Below are positions 12,072-24,539 of a stretch of DNA of 64,000 nt, one piece after another. The stretch lies in contig NC_089312.1 of the NCBI RefSeq assembly GCF_036669915.1, positions 7,416,938 through 7,480,937 on the forward strand, in the 5' to 3' direction. The position numbers were made by a program, and so were the translations under genes. Below the pieces are notes generated by a model that was given only the letters and a program-made list of their open reading frames with translations, ran no database searches and was not told the DNA's origin. Positions within the stretch are counted from its first letter, which is position 1. The number at the start of each line of letters is the position of its first letter. Source of the DNA: Pocillopora verrucosa (lineage: Eukaryota > Cnidaria > Anthozoa > Scleractinia > Pocilloporidae).

Positions 12072-15000
12072 ATGGCAGACATAAAAGCACTAGAATACTC
12101 CACCTTAAAGGTACGTACAAAGAAAATTTGAGACGTTCGAGAAACGTCGTTGCTTTTTGTCTATGTGAACTTCGTTTGCACATACGATTGTAAAGAAGTT
12201 ATCGAGATATGACGCGTTTGTTATCAATTCAGAAGCGTTCTATTGCCAACTTAAATAACGCTGAATAAAACTCTGATGCAAAGTATGGTTTAAGAAAGGG
12301 AATTTCTAATTGCTTCGTCTAATGAAACACCAGCAAATGCTGTAATGTCGATGATGTGATTCATAGTACATGCTTACATGTAGTTACATTTGCTCTTACA
12401 CATCGATCGCCAGCTCGCAATGCAAGACTTACACCTTACATGGTATTTATATTGGTTGACAAAAGCATTCGAGTGCAATCTAGAAGAAATAGGCGCAAGT
12501 TTATTTTTTAAAGACCGAGAAAGTAACTTTTAGTCCTTCAAAGACTAAAAGTTGGTTGCAAATTTCTTCCAAATTCCACGAGAAATATTCGATGAAAGTT
12601 GTTCATCATGTCAGATGTCTCCTCTGTCTCTCTCTAAACTTCTTTATCACAGTTTCAACTCTCTGAAATATAGCAAATATTCTGGCTGAATTTTTTATAT
12701 TTGCATGCATTATTATTGATGAACAATAATTGCATATTATTTACATCTTTATAATTTTTATATTCAGGTTCCATATGAGATTCTCAACAAAAAGTTTCGA
12801 GCAGCGCAGAAGGTAATTGACAGAGAAGTATCACTTGTGCACAGTGCAACGAATGATTTGACGAATGGTCTGGGCTCGGTACCAGTCAAGGTGGGTGAGA
12901 TCACTGGCTTCCTTGATGGAGTGGTTCAAAAACTGCAATCACTGAAAAGAAAGGTAAGCTGTACTCCATGAGAGTTGTTGCTATGCTGAAAATTCACCAG
13001 ATGAGTAAGAGATGATTGTTGGAATTTTTGCTGGTGATTGGTCATGATCAGTAAAGCACAATGTGCTTTCTGAGGTTACAATGATTCAATATTGAACACC
13101 ATCTCTGAGCCCTCCTCACCTACAATTTTACTTGTAACAACCATGTAACAACATGTACATGTAACAACCATGCAAGTATAGACCAAAATAAAACATACAA
13201 GTAAGGTCAAATATATTTACTAGGTGTTAGGGTCAAGTCTCATGTATATCCTATTACTATGAGGCAATACACCACTATCAACATTTTATAAGAAAAGATA
13301 CTAAATTCCTGTGAAAAAACCTAAGGAAATGCATGGAAATTCATTTTACAGTACATGTCAATGTAGATGTAGCTGTCACTGTGACAATTAATCAATTTGA
13401 ATACAGGTATATTATTTATTGTATACATTTGCACAACAACACTGTGTAAAGCAGAGACTTTGGACTACAATAATTTGATTACATAATTTGAAGTGTTTGT
13501 AAGGGTAATTACAATGCACTGTCCCAATTGGAAAATTACAATGTGCGATTTACTTCTAGTCAGAAGAATGTCTTTCCCAAGAAGAAGGTTGCTTACGGCA
13601 CTGTCGTGCACGCCTAGACCACATCAAAGAGCATGCAAATGGAAGAAAGAGTGCTATGTTGGTGTGGAAAAAGAAACGACTGGATCGAATGTTGGTGGAT
13701 CATTGTCTTAGATCTGGGTACTATGAAACTGCAATTAAACTCGCAAAAGATTCACAAATTGAGGTGGGTTTGAAACAGAGTCAAGTCATTTACTTAAAGA
13801 AAAAGTTAAAATTTTTAATGATTGAAAAATACCATTCCATCAAACTAAATGTAGCTCTGTAAAGTAGGTTAAAAACTCTATGTTTTTCACAAGGTGTCAT
13901 TTTGTAACCTTACATTATGATAATAAATGATCACCAGAAAGTACTATATGATTCAGTCACAATTTTTCGTTATAAAAAACTACAAAGGGAAAGTGTGGAA
14001 AGGATTGTCATCAGTTTTGTTCTTTTAGTTGTTACATCAGCAGGGGTACATTTGCATGGAGTTTGTGGTACATGTACATGACCACTCTGATAGCCTATTT
14101 TTTTAAACAATTAATAGTCAACAATGGAGAAATGAAAAGGTTTAGTTGTACATATTGATGAGGCATTTGTGTCAAGCTTATGTGTGCATATGCAAAATTT
14201 TGACACATATATTTTTATTTCCACTTGCATGCAACTTTAGGCGCATTTTATGTGTGTTTTTTGGTTAACATGTATCTTAGTGGTACATGTATATGTATGT
14301 CACTTAGAGCTCTGCATTTACATACATGTACATGTAGCCACTCACTGAATTATATATTTATGGGTTGAATAAGCTGTTGTGTTCTGATGCATTTGTTCAA
14401 TATTTTAATCACTTTAATTTTTTTTTATTATTTTCAAGGAATTCGTGGACATTGAATTATTCCTGGTCTCAAGGAAAGTAGAAGAGTCATTATTGAGGAG
14501 GGAAATTGGGCCTTGTCTAGCTTGGTGTTATGAAAACAAATCCAAACTAAGAAAATTCAAGGTAGATGTATTGTATTTTTCATTAAAAAAATTGTAATTG
14601 TGTGAACTGTTTTTTTGGACGCATATCAGCAGTGTTTCCTGACTCAATATTTTGCGTTCACATTTGTCATGAATGCAATCATGACTCAGGCAAAGAAATT
14701 GCTCTGTACATTAAACCTGAACTACATGTGTAATAAGAAATGAGTTGTTGGTTTGTCATGAGGGAAAAGGAAGGAAAGAAAAACCTGAGTTATGAAGTTC
14801 AACATAAAATTCCAACTGCAGACTACAGTATCAAATTTTCTGGTTGATATTGGGGGTCCTGTATTGAGCTAGAGAAAACTGATTGTGATTTACATGTACA
14901 TGTATTGTCAATGATCAAACTGGACTACACTTATTTCATTGTAGCTGTCAGTGACTTGCATACTGTGTATGCAATACTTAGGGTCAGTTCAGTTGTCATG

Positions 15001-18000
15001 GGAAGTAACGTTATTTTTTCAACACAAGCAATGTTTATGAAGGGTTTTTGTCAAACTGCAAGACTTTCCTAAGTTTAACTCTGAAAAAAACATGAGCTGT
15101 TCAGAATGCTTGTGGCTTAATTTAAAGAATGAAGACATGACACTTATGATCCCTAAGGTGGCCTGCATTGTTGCACAGTCCAGTGTCTCAGGATCTTTTT
15201 GACAACCCTGGATTTGCTCTGCATGTAATGTACAGTAATGTCTCAAAATCTTTTTAGCAACCCTGGGTTTGCTCTGCATGTAATGTTTATGTTCTTCGTT
15301 GGTTGGCTAAGTACTGTAATCTATTTTGATTTTGTTTGATAGAGTAACCTTGAATTTAATGTGAGAATGCAAGAGTTTATTGAACTGGTGAGGAGAGGTG
15401 ACAAAATGGAAGCAGTTAGGTAGGACTTTGATGTATCAAATGGAAATCTTCATTTGCATTCAGATGTGTTTGTATTTAATAACAATTATATTTCCAGATG
15501 AGTGTACTTTGTGGGTATGTTCTGTTATGTACAGCTAACTTGTGAAATGGCAAAGCTATGAGTAACATGCAGCTGTTTAATGCCTTCCGCACTCACCTTT
15601 TCACTGAGGAAGGCTTCAGTACTAGCATGTAAATTGCTTAAGATGTTGTCCTAATTAAAGCACTTTGTGTGAGATTGTAATTATATTAAAGACCAGTTTT
15701 TCATCATGACAGAATTTTTTTGTACACAACTCATAGAGTACACTGTATTTATGCTACACGTACCTGTACCTTTGCGTAGTTGCTCCCTTTATGTCCACCT
15801 TTCCGAAAGTGAGAAAGTTTTTCTCATTTGGATCATTCATTTCACCAGTTCCTTCCTTTTTGGGGTTGCCTTTTAGCTGTGGAATACCTCTCTCTGAATT
15901 ATCTGAGTTAAAGAAAGTGTTAATCATTCATGCTCATCTGGAGTCTTTGAGTTCATTGTAGGACCTTGGATGATGGTGATTAATGTTAATCATTATAGTA
16001 CTTTTCTTTGATACTGTTACAAAAATGTTACAGTACATACATGTACATTCAGTGTATTGTCTCAAATCAAATTGTATTTTACTTTGCCTGTTACACTTTT
16101 TGAACAGGTATGCTAGGAAGCATTTTCCTCCTGCAAATGTTGATGGTACAATGACAAAGGAGATCCAGAGAGCCATGGCTTTACTGGCTTTCAAACCAGG
16201 GACCAGCTGCTCTCCTTACAGGGTGAGTTACAATTCATCTCCTTATTTTTACATATACAGTACATGGATGTCCCCTTGCAATGTACCTTTTGGTGCTTGT
16301 TACATGTAAGTTTGTTTTTTTGGGCTTTTTCATTTGGGATTCTATGCTTCTGTCAATTTTTAATGGACTGTCTGTCCTGTTAGTCTTTCTGTGTATTTGT
16401 CCATCTTTCAACCCATCTGTTTTGTTTCCTTTTCTGTTGCTGTTGTTGTAGTGTCCATTTATATGTATCAAGACAGTACTTGTTGTGTAGTATTTACATG
16501 TAGGTTGAATTTAGACAGAAATGATTTCAATCGTGTATGTACATGTGGGGACAATGTAGTACTCCTAATCAATTTGTTAATGCTTTTAAACTGTGTAAAC
16601 TGCAGGAAGATGCAGCATGAAACTATTCAACTTGAATTTCATTTAACCTACAACCTATACCTTTATCATTTCACTGCTGCTTTAAAAATTAATTTTTCAA
16701 GAACTTGATTTACCATTATGATAATTTAAAATGATCTCAGATTGACTCTTTTTCTGTGCTTTTGAGAATTCAATCGCAGCAAAGTTCATTGAAGCCTCTC
16801 TCTTTGCTGTTAGCTTTTTTCTTTCTTTTTTTTTCCTTTTTTTTTTTTTGTAGTTGTGTGTTTGTTACTTTTTTATCCTTGAAAATACAAGCATTTGTTT
16901 ATTTGCAGGAATTATTTGATCTGGAGAGATGGGGTCAGCTGGTGATGCAGTTCAGGAGAGAGAATTTCCAACTTCACCAGCTTAATGACCAATCAGCTTT
17001 GGCTGTCACATTGCAGGCAGGATTGTCTGCTCTCAAAACACCGTATCTTTTATACCTTGGGTTTATGGAAGAATAGCTTTGATGTACAGTGATATTGAAC
17101 ATGTAAGCTGGCCATGCATAACATATACAAATATATCCTTGCCTTTTACAGGATAGGCTTTCAATTTTGAAGTGGCTGATTGGTATGTGCAGGGTAGTTT
17201 TGTTTGTATAGGCAGAAACATGACTTTGAGTGTAATTTGGTGTTAATAACCACAAGTAAATTTTTCAAAGATAACAAAATTGCACAAGCCTATAGGGCAA
17301 GTGCAGTTTGTGGTCTTTGAAAGTTTACAATTGCCTATTACACCAAATTGCAAGAGGAATCATGTGATTGCTTGTTCATAATGTACATGGATAAACATCG
17401 CAGAAAGTTAAGACAGATGCAGAAATTTTGAAAGCATGCATGCACTATTTGTAATTTGCACTTGTGTTACAACGTTGTACTGGTGTTACATGAGAATGCA
17501 CTCATTTCAGCCAGTCAGAAGCGCATAATTTTTACATGTACATCATTACAGAAGCCATAGCTGTATAGAGTTGATCCTCCATGTGAATGACTTCTTTCCC
17601 CCCCCCCCCCACAGTGCCACCATTTTTTCAAGTTGTACCTCTTTAGTCTGTCCATGTATTTTCTTGTAATTTTGTTATGACCTCCCTTTAACAGCCACAT
17701 CTTAACCCTTTCACTCCTATTGGTGATCAAGACAGAATTTCTCCTTACATTATCAATACAGTACTAAGCAGACAAGTGATGAGAATAAAGAAAAATATAA
17801 AATAGGGGAAATTGGTTGATCCCATGCTAAATTCTCTGAAGTAATATCATTCAAATTATTGCTATTATTGCGGATTACTAATTAGATCCTAGGAGTCAAA
17901 GGGTCGACAGTGCCCTCTTCCGTCTGTCTGTATAGGGGCTAATTCAGAGTTTTAATAAAACTTGTAATAGTTGTTTTTAAGAAATTTTATACCTCTGGGA

Positions 18001-18998
18001 GATGTTATGTAATTCTTGACCTACACATTTGTCAGTCACTGTTATCAAGAGGGCCACAAGAGCTCTGAGTGTCCTGTCTGTAGTCACCCTCTGAACATCT
18101 TAGGGCGTCCTCTTCCGTACGCCCACTGCGCTCAGTCCAGGCTGGTGTGCCCCATGTCAGGGCATATCATGAACGAGAACAACCCTCCCATGGTACTTCC
18201 CAATGGATACGTATATGGAGAGAATGTAAGTTTAGATCCGTTTGTGATTGCGTTTTTTCGGTTTTTAACTGATTATCTGCCGTCTGAACACAACAATCGT
18301 ATGAACGCAGAGGTCAAGAAGCAAAACAAAAAAAAAAAAAGAAGGGAATACTTTATACAGTTTTACATCACATGACTTAACGCTGACCACATTGCTTGTC
18401 TTTGAAATCGGGCAAAACGAGCAAAAGAAAATTGAAACTTAATAGAAATCTGAGAAAGGATACGAAAGTAGCGAAAAGGAAATTCGAGACAACACAAAGC
18501 TTATTCAAGTACGGGTATCCTGTTCAATTACCAAAAAAGTTAGACGCTTATAAAACACTGTGGCTTACTAGCTTGTGTGGTTGCTTGTAACTCGTGTGAG
18601 AAAACTTTGCTCTGAAAGCCTGAAAGCGCGCCACCTAGTCATTACATCGTTCGCATACACGCAGGCGTTTGACCGATGTGTCTATGGCTGGGAAGAAGAA
18701 TTGTCTTTTGAAGGTTCACGCGACCTTCCAAGGCTAACAACCATGGAAGCGGTGTTCGGCCATTTATATGTACAGGTAGCATCCATGAACTTCTGGCTAA
18801 TTCATGGGATGTTAGCCTCCTTCTGTATTTGTTTTAAAAAATTTTGAAGAGACTATTTTTATTCATTAATGTTTTGGTTTTCCCTCTCTTGTGAAGGCTT
18901 TACGGGGGATGGCGAACGAAAACGATGGTCGCGTTACTTGCCCTAAAACGAAGGAGACTTTTCGTGTGGATCAAGCTGACAAAGTTTACGTTATGTAA
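12072..18998 (+). CDS. MAEA: MAEA, RING-type subunit of the CTLH/GID E3 ubiquitin ligase (9 exons)
   Basis: Exons are 12072-12110, 12768-12953, 13560-13763, 14439-14561, 15343-15419, 16108-16222, 16909-17042, 18036-18225 and 18897-18998. All have GT-AG borders and matching phases, giving 389 aa; human MAEA is about 396 aa. The start [17 protein letters not shown] matches the family. A LisH-like segment is near residues 118-142 ([15 protein letters not shown]), and a CTLH region follows. The degenerate RING is at about 304-375, starting CPVCSHPLN and including [10 protein letters not shown] and [17 protein letters not shown]. The protein ends ADKVYVM, like vertebrate MAEA. In other animals MAEA pairs with RMND5 as the catalytic RING dimer of the CTLH ligase in cytoplasm and nucleus. 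The gene looks intact and single-copy here. Confidence 0.95.
12525..12553. repeat. Perfect 11-bp stem hairpin in MAEA intron 1
   Basis: AACTTTTAGTC is followed by a 7-nt spacer (CTTCAAA) and its exact reverse complement GACTAAAAGTT. It is probably a chance or degenerate repeat remnant; no function is inferred. Confidence 0.6.
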
Positions 18999-19915
18999 GC
19001 AAAACAAAAGAACCTTCTCCTAAGAAATGTCAGGAGTTCCATCAAATTACAACGTGGCTTTGTAATGCTCCCGCTACGTCGCCTTATTTGAAATAATTAT
19101 AAACTCATCCAAAGAACAAGGTTTGAAGATTTTCGTGGAGGAATGCTTTGACTTGGGAAGAAAAATCATTATGTTAAGAGCCACGCAAGTAATTTTACTT
19201 GTGTCAACAGAAGTTCCTCCCGTAAAAGCTTCAAACAGCCTCCTATAGCACACGTGTTATGAGTTTCAATGACTTTTTCCTTAAGCGACCGCCTATGGTG
19301 TAATAGGCGCCTCTGCCCCATAAAGGGGCCGTATATGGTGAACTCAAACATGATGGCCTACTCAAAAAAAAGTCTAGCGGTAGATCACCGGTTACTGGCC
19401 TTTATTGGAACCTCTGTATATGATATGTCGGCCTGACTTTTTCGTGTATTTTTCCCTCGAGCTGTGCTCTGAATTGTAAAATGGTTTGTTATTATGTTTT
19501 TGGCTTTTTATTATTGTTGCGATCATTTTTTAAGAGAAAAAAATAACGTGCGGGACTTGTTCTTGAGCGTAAAGATGAAGTTGCTGGTGGAGAGTATAAC
19601 ACGAGCAGTGTTTAGTTGAAAGTCATATTTGATTATAGAGTTCTTCAGATGTAGTAACCAAAATTTCAGAAGGAGAGAAAGATGAATTGCTGGCGGATTT
19701 TACACGAGCAGTTACATTTTGAAAGTCTTCTTAGAATAAGAAATTGTCCAGGTTTTAAAATAACCACCTTTTGCAGAAAGGAAAGTTAAAATGATACGGG
19801 TCTCAGGAGGGTGGCATTAACCGAACCTTGAAATTGGGATATCGATTGCTGTTGACACTTAAAGATAATTTCGTCTCCAAGTTGTATTTATGCTACTCCA
19901 TTTTTGTAAGATTTA

Positions 19916-19921
19916 AATAAA
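19916..19921 (+). terminator. Likely MAEA polyadenylation signal
   Basis: A canonical AATAAA hexamer lies about 0.92 kb downstream of the MAEA stop codon, just before the start of the first tandem unit. It is the best candidate for the 3' end of the MAEA transcript. Confidence 0.5.
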
Positions 19922-20589
19922 ATTGAATCGAGCTGTTGTATTTCAGTTTGGGTGTTGACCATTCTAGAAACACATTTGAGTCTGCCCTTATAAAAATTCC
20001 CATTCCTTCTTAAAAATTTTAATTTTAACCGCAAGTTGGTACCTATCTACTTCCTCTCTTTTTTTACTGACACGGAAAGCGTCGTAACGATACAAATTTC
20101 TTCGAGGGACATAGTGGAATGAAATAATTAGGTGATGCAATTTAATTAACCAAAATTCCCGCTCAAACTAGGGTATGTATGTCAACCGCTATTGTCGCTG
20201 TTTCATGAGAGGCGATGTTACTATTTTTATGCGCTACCAAATTAAATATACATACAAGTATTCAACGGTACATGCACCTAAGCTTTATTTGAAAAGGTCA
20301 CCAAGAAATCGTTTTCTTTACAGACCTTTTTGTTACTATTAAATACCAGCAAATCACAAACTTAAAAGGAATCGTCTGATTGTTATGAGAGGGGAGTTTT
20401 TACTTAAACCTCTTGAAGTGCTGCCACAATGGTTTAGTAGACTGAACAACTTCTCTGAAATGTTTCCTTTCTATCTAGACTTTCAGTGCTCGCGACTATG
20501 TTTCTCCAACAATTAGATTCAATTACTGCTAAAGCATTTTTGGAAACATTCGAGTTTCAACGCATCTTTAAGATCCAAGCTTAACGTTG

Positions 20590-20795
20590 TTGGCTCAAGT
20601 GGCAGAGCACTGCCCAACAACCTGAGCCAACAAACCGATGTGGTAGCGTTATCGCAGACGTCATGGGTTCAACTGACGTAAAAGCCTGAGTTTCTTTTTA
20701 AGATTTTTTTTTTCGCTTAAGTGGTGGTCATCACGGTGCGATGATCACTCTTATCTTCATTTATAAGCCCACAATTAAAATACGTAATATATGAT
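20590..20795 (+). mobile_element. tRNA-derived SINE, long-head variant (unit 1)
   Basis: A D-arm-like GGCAGAGCACTG and a T-arm-like CATGGGTTCAAC are separated by about 50 extra bases in the anticodon region. The following tail (CGCTTAAGTGGTGGTCATCA, then CACTCTTATCTTC) is homologous to the tail behind the tRNA-like heads at 23652, 32006, 39216 and 49118. I infer a SINE of the same superfamily with an expanded head. Confidence 0.6.
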
Positions 20796-21175
20796 GTTCT
20801 TATATCTGACACTCGTTCGCGCGAAGAGCAGCGAGAATCCCAAAGCTTGGCCTGCAAACTCTCCCTTCAGTTCCTTCCAAGATTTTGGTCACCAAGCGTC
20901 ACTCTGTAGACCCGAATTACCCCGTTAGCCCCTAAAGACAATATGCTTATTCTCTATACTGCTCTCTGAATTTCCTAAGATGCTGACAAAGAGAATTTGT
21001 TTAACAATCAAGATCCTCATTAAATGGCGATCATCTTTCTTCTCACGACCCGAAAATTGACTTTAGAGAGATACTGTAGACAGAATTAGTCTCCTAGTCA
21101 TTCTACAAGGTTAAGGAACAGTGGCAAGCGTTCAATGGGTGTACAGCCCCCATGGGTCTTACTGTGTTATAATGT

Positions 21176-22186
21176 TCAAGCGACAGGGCCCCTACCTACA
21201 AGCGGAATAATCTGTATAGGACGTGAGGCCTTACTCGAAGCATTCCCTTCCGGCATAACCGCGGGGGGTACTCGACACGGCCTGCTGGAGCAACCAAACG
21301 GTAGCAGCGCCAGCATATGCCTCCTGAAACGGTCACTCTGCCAGCTGTATAACACAGGATTGATAGCTGAATTAAGAGTGACCAAGACGATGCTTGTCAT
21401 GTGTACGGCGGAGTACAGTTGCTGTGTGCTGAATGAAGAGATGACGTACACTACCAGGTTGGGTATCCAACAGATCGAGTAAACCACGCTTACGGTGACC
21501 ACTATCCGAGCAGACTTTCTGGTGTAACGTTAGCTTGCTCTGTTGGACCATGGTCGAGGTAACCAAAGGACGAAACCACAGCTTGTAAACCAGCTTAGAA
21601 ATACAAGTAACTCATGATGGAAATCGGTAGGGCGCCGTACATTACGGCGCTTAGTGGGCTGTGAACTTGCGTGATAGTCGCTGTGGGCCATTTGAACCGG
21701 CAGGACTCGCTAACAGGGTCGTAACGTGCATACAGGAAAAGGGGTAAGTTCCATAATGCGGCGACGCCCAGCTGAATACAACAACACATTTTAATTGGCG
21801 GTCGTTACCCGCTTACGCACGTCGTAGGGGAATTTAATGGCGAGATAGCGCTCCAGCGCTATGAAGACGAGGGAGAAAGCGGAGACGAGGGCTCCGACCC
21901 ATATGAATGCTCCCCCTGTGAACAATTGGCAAACCACGTCACCGGCTCTTCCCTTCGGATGCTCCAACAGCAGGGGGAAGATAAAGCGCGCCGCGATGAA
22001 AATCGCTACAGTTATATCCGAAGCCGCAAGGTGGACCAAAAGATAGTTCATTGGGGTGCGCATTATTCGGTTACGGTAGACTACCAGGCAAACCAAGGTA
22101 TTGCCGATGAGGTCCACAATTACCAAGAAGCAGAAAGCAGCAGTGATTCCAATTTGGGCGCCCTCTGAGTTTTTGTAAAAGGACAT
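21176..22186 (-). pseudogene. Class A GPCR copy 1, frameshifted
   Basis: This is homologous over its whole length to the intact 336-codon receptors at 29682-30692 and 45667-46677. The start ATG is at 22186, and TM1 to the end of the second loop is open as far as 21791. Comparison with the intact copies shows two one-base deletions (near 21791 and 21766) and two one-base insertions (near 21601 and 21529). These break the frame and create stops in the TM4-TM6 region. The net change is zero, so the span is still 1011 bp, and the C-terminal part (CWIPN, NPVLY) returns to the original frame. It cannot encode a full receptor as it stands. Confidence 0.85.
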
Positions 22187-23651
22187 CTTTGTAGCTGTAT
22201 CTCTACTCAAGAATGAAAACACAGCCTTACGTAAGTGAACTATGTGGCGTGCATGCAACTGAAAGGTCAAGAAGGACAGCTTTTTCTGGCATACGATACT
22301 CGATACGAAATTTCAGATATTGGACTTGGCATGCGCAGAAATATTGAATAAAGGCAAGCTATCGTCTATGTGCTTGTACTTGTCAATCCATCTTTTTATT
22401 CAAAATACTTCACTCAAGCTTATATCATATTCTTAATCAAAACTGAAGCAAAATTCTCGATTTCAGGCGAATTTGACCACTGAAAGGACAGCGTGCGCTT
22501 CATGCTCGTGATTGGACAGTGTAGTAGGTCAGCACGCATCATGTACGCACGCTGTTGTGGTGCATTTCTTGGAGTCAACTTTGTTTTTTTTTTTTTTTTA
22601 AATATATTTTGATTGAAATTAATTATCGACCGAGACTTGGATCTCCTACGTTTATTGGTCCATCCTTTCGATTTGTGACGCACATCGCTCTCAGTTGGCA
22701 TTCATTTCCTTCATATTGATGAAGTGTTTACTCAATCAAAGTGTTCGTAAAACTTGACAGCGATCTTCGGCTTCTTTGAACTGCGAATGTTTCCATGGTC
22801 ACTAAGTCAAGTCCAAGTAAATATTCCTCACACCGAAAATAGACTCCAAGTGCCCTCACTTCAAAGTTACAAGCTGTAGTTAGCAATACTGTCTCCCTAA
22901 TAATCGTTCTACAATGAAAACAACGCTGAATATCGCAGCTTAACTCGCTCTCCTAGTTTTCTTTCCATTGATTTTGAAGATAAGACGTGCGTCCAAACTC
23001 CCTATCAAAAATTCGGCTTAATTTCCTTGAGGGCAGGTTTACCTTAGGGCAAAATAATTGTCGGTTTTTTCAGTGGCTGTGATGTGTAGTGTACGTGAGA
23101 CCCTTCAATTTGCTCACGGACGGTGTCTTTTGATCTCGTGGTGTTCCGTTCTCTCTTGGCTCGGGTTTAGTGATCAGTTTTTTGTCTCTTCCCCGCCGAG
23201 GAAAGCGACAACAACGGCGAAAAAAAATTGTTCAAAGACAGTTCATCGAAACTTTTGCTGTAATTTGATTAGTTGATAAATCATTCGCTTTAAAGATGTC
23301 TGTGTTATACTGTTATAAGGCAATGGAAGAAATGCGAAATTACACCTCAACGTATGGAGCTGCCGTTCGGCAAAAAAACAACTGTCAGGAAACAATCATG
23401 GCTAGATGATAACAATACGGATTCTGAAGCCAGAAGTCGGCTTAAAAAATTTTTCAATGTCAATGTCATCCACTGACTGACGACCAACTGGTTTTATTCA
23501 TTAATCTTTGAACTAAATATCTATAATTATGATTGCTGTGTTTAATTTTACTAATGACGAAAAAAATATTGCTTGAAACCATGCTTTACCAGCAGATTTC
23601 TAAAACACTTCATATGTTTTTACGAACCAACATAATAGCCAGCTCCCAGTT

Positions 23652-23870
23652 GGCTTGTTAGCTCAGTTGGTAGAGCACTGCACCAGTATCGCAAAAGCCA
23701 TGGTTTCAAATCCCATACAGGCCTGATTTTTTTCAGAGCTTATTTTCACTACTGCTTAAATAGTTCTCATTACTGCGAAAATCGCGTTCATGTTTATTTC
23801 TTGATTAGCATTCAATATCAATGATTTTCGTGAATTCACAGTCATTTGAATAAGGATATCCTGCGTTCAA
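23652..23870 (+). mobile_element. tRNA-headed SINE (unit 1)
   Basis: The head at 23652-23724 folds as a 73-nt tRNA. It has a seven-pair acceptor stem GGCTTGT/ACAGGCC, a GCTC/GAGC D stem and a T arm ATGGT-TTCAAAT-CCCAT with one mismatch. The anticodon loop reads CCAGTAT, so the anticodon position is AGT (Thr-like), but position 33 is C instead of U. A T-run follows the head. The tail (CACTACTGCTTAAATAGT..CATTACTGCGAAAATCGC) recurs behind every related head here. I call it a SINE and not a working tRNA gene. Confidence 0.65.
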
Positions 23871-24284
23871 CGTTGTTATCCGTGAAAATTAATTTTCTTT
23901 TCTTTTTTTGCCGCGGTGATAACTTGAAAAAAACTGTGTAAATCGTTGAGAAGAGAAAAAAAAAAAAAAGAGATGGTCAAAACATGCTAATTTTCGCTAC
24001 AGAAATGGTCACGTTTGCGGGTAAAATCTTTTCCGGCGAAGCTAGATTTGATGGCGTTGAAAAAAGTCATTGACTGCCTATTTGGTTCAAGATTGCCCCG
24101 ACTTCCTTCATATTGTCTTTGTAGATCTGTTCTTGTCATACCTGGGACGAAAAAAACCTTAGTTCTTGATACAAACTAAAAAAGCTTGATAACGTTTGAG
24201 AAACATGCTTGACGAACAGAGTCGGTGAATACATAAGAGGATACACCGGCAGAAGAAAAAAGATGGTGTTTTCCGTCTTGTCCA

Positions 24285-24445
24285 GGAACGTGGGACAAAG
24301 AATACAGTCCGAGTCCACAGGAGGATGCGAACCTCAGACCTTCTCACGTTAGAGTCTCTGTGGCTCATCGGAGAACAGATCTGAATGTCTAAGGTTCAAT
24401 TCCTCATGGGCACTCGGAATTCTTCCTGTCCCACGTTCTTGGAAT
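24285..24445. repeat. Inverted pair of short repeats before LINE 1
   Basis: CCAGGAACGTGGGACAAAGAA near 24281-24301 is inverted as the TTCTTCCTGTCCCACGTTCTTGG-type string near 24419-24442. Between them lie GAACCTCAGACC and, in opposite sense, GGTTCAATTCCTCATG, which resembles a tRNA T arm. This looks like two copies of one short element head to head. The same arrangement recurs at 32570-32725, and one arm survives near 39500-39610. Confidence 0.6.
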
Positions 24446-24539
24446 GACGAAAAAACATCTCTTCATAAAAGAATAGTTATATTATTCTACGCATTCAATG
24501 AGAAATCTAACGAATACTACTGCCCCTGCGGAAGCTAGT

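Noticed and set aside
18396-18847. Two open frames in the last MAEA intron.
   Set aside because: The MAEA exons on either side join in phase without them, and they have no domain-like features.
21135-21482. Plus-strand frames of 83-115 codons opposite each GPCR (also near 29737, 36956 and 45626).
   Set aside because: They repeat in every unit because they are antisense shadows of the conserved GPCR 3' end; no independent protein features.
23652-23724. A true tRNA-Thr gene.
   Set aside because: It folds well, but position 33 is C, stems have mismatches, and a repeated tail follows each copy, which fits a SINE better.
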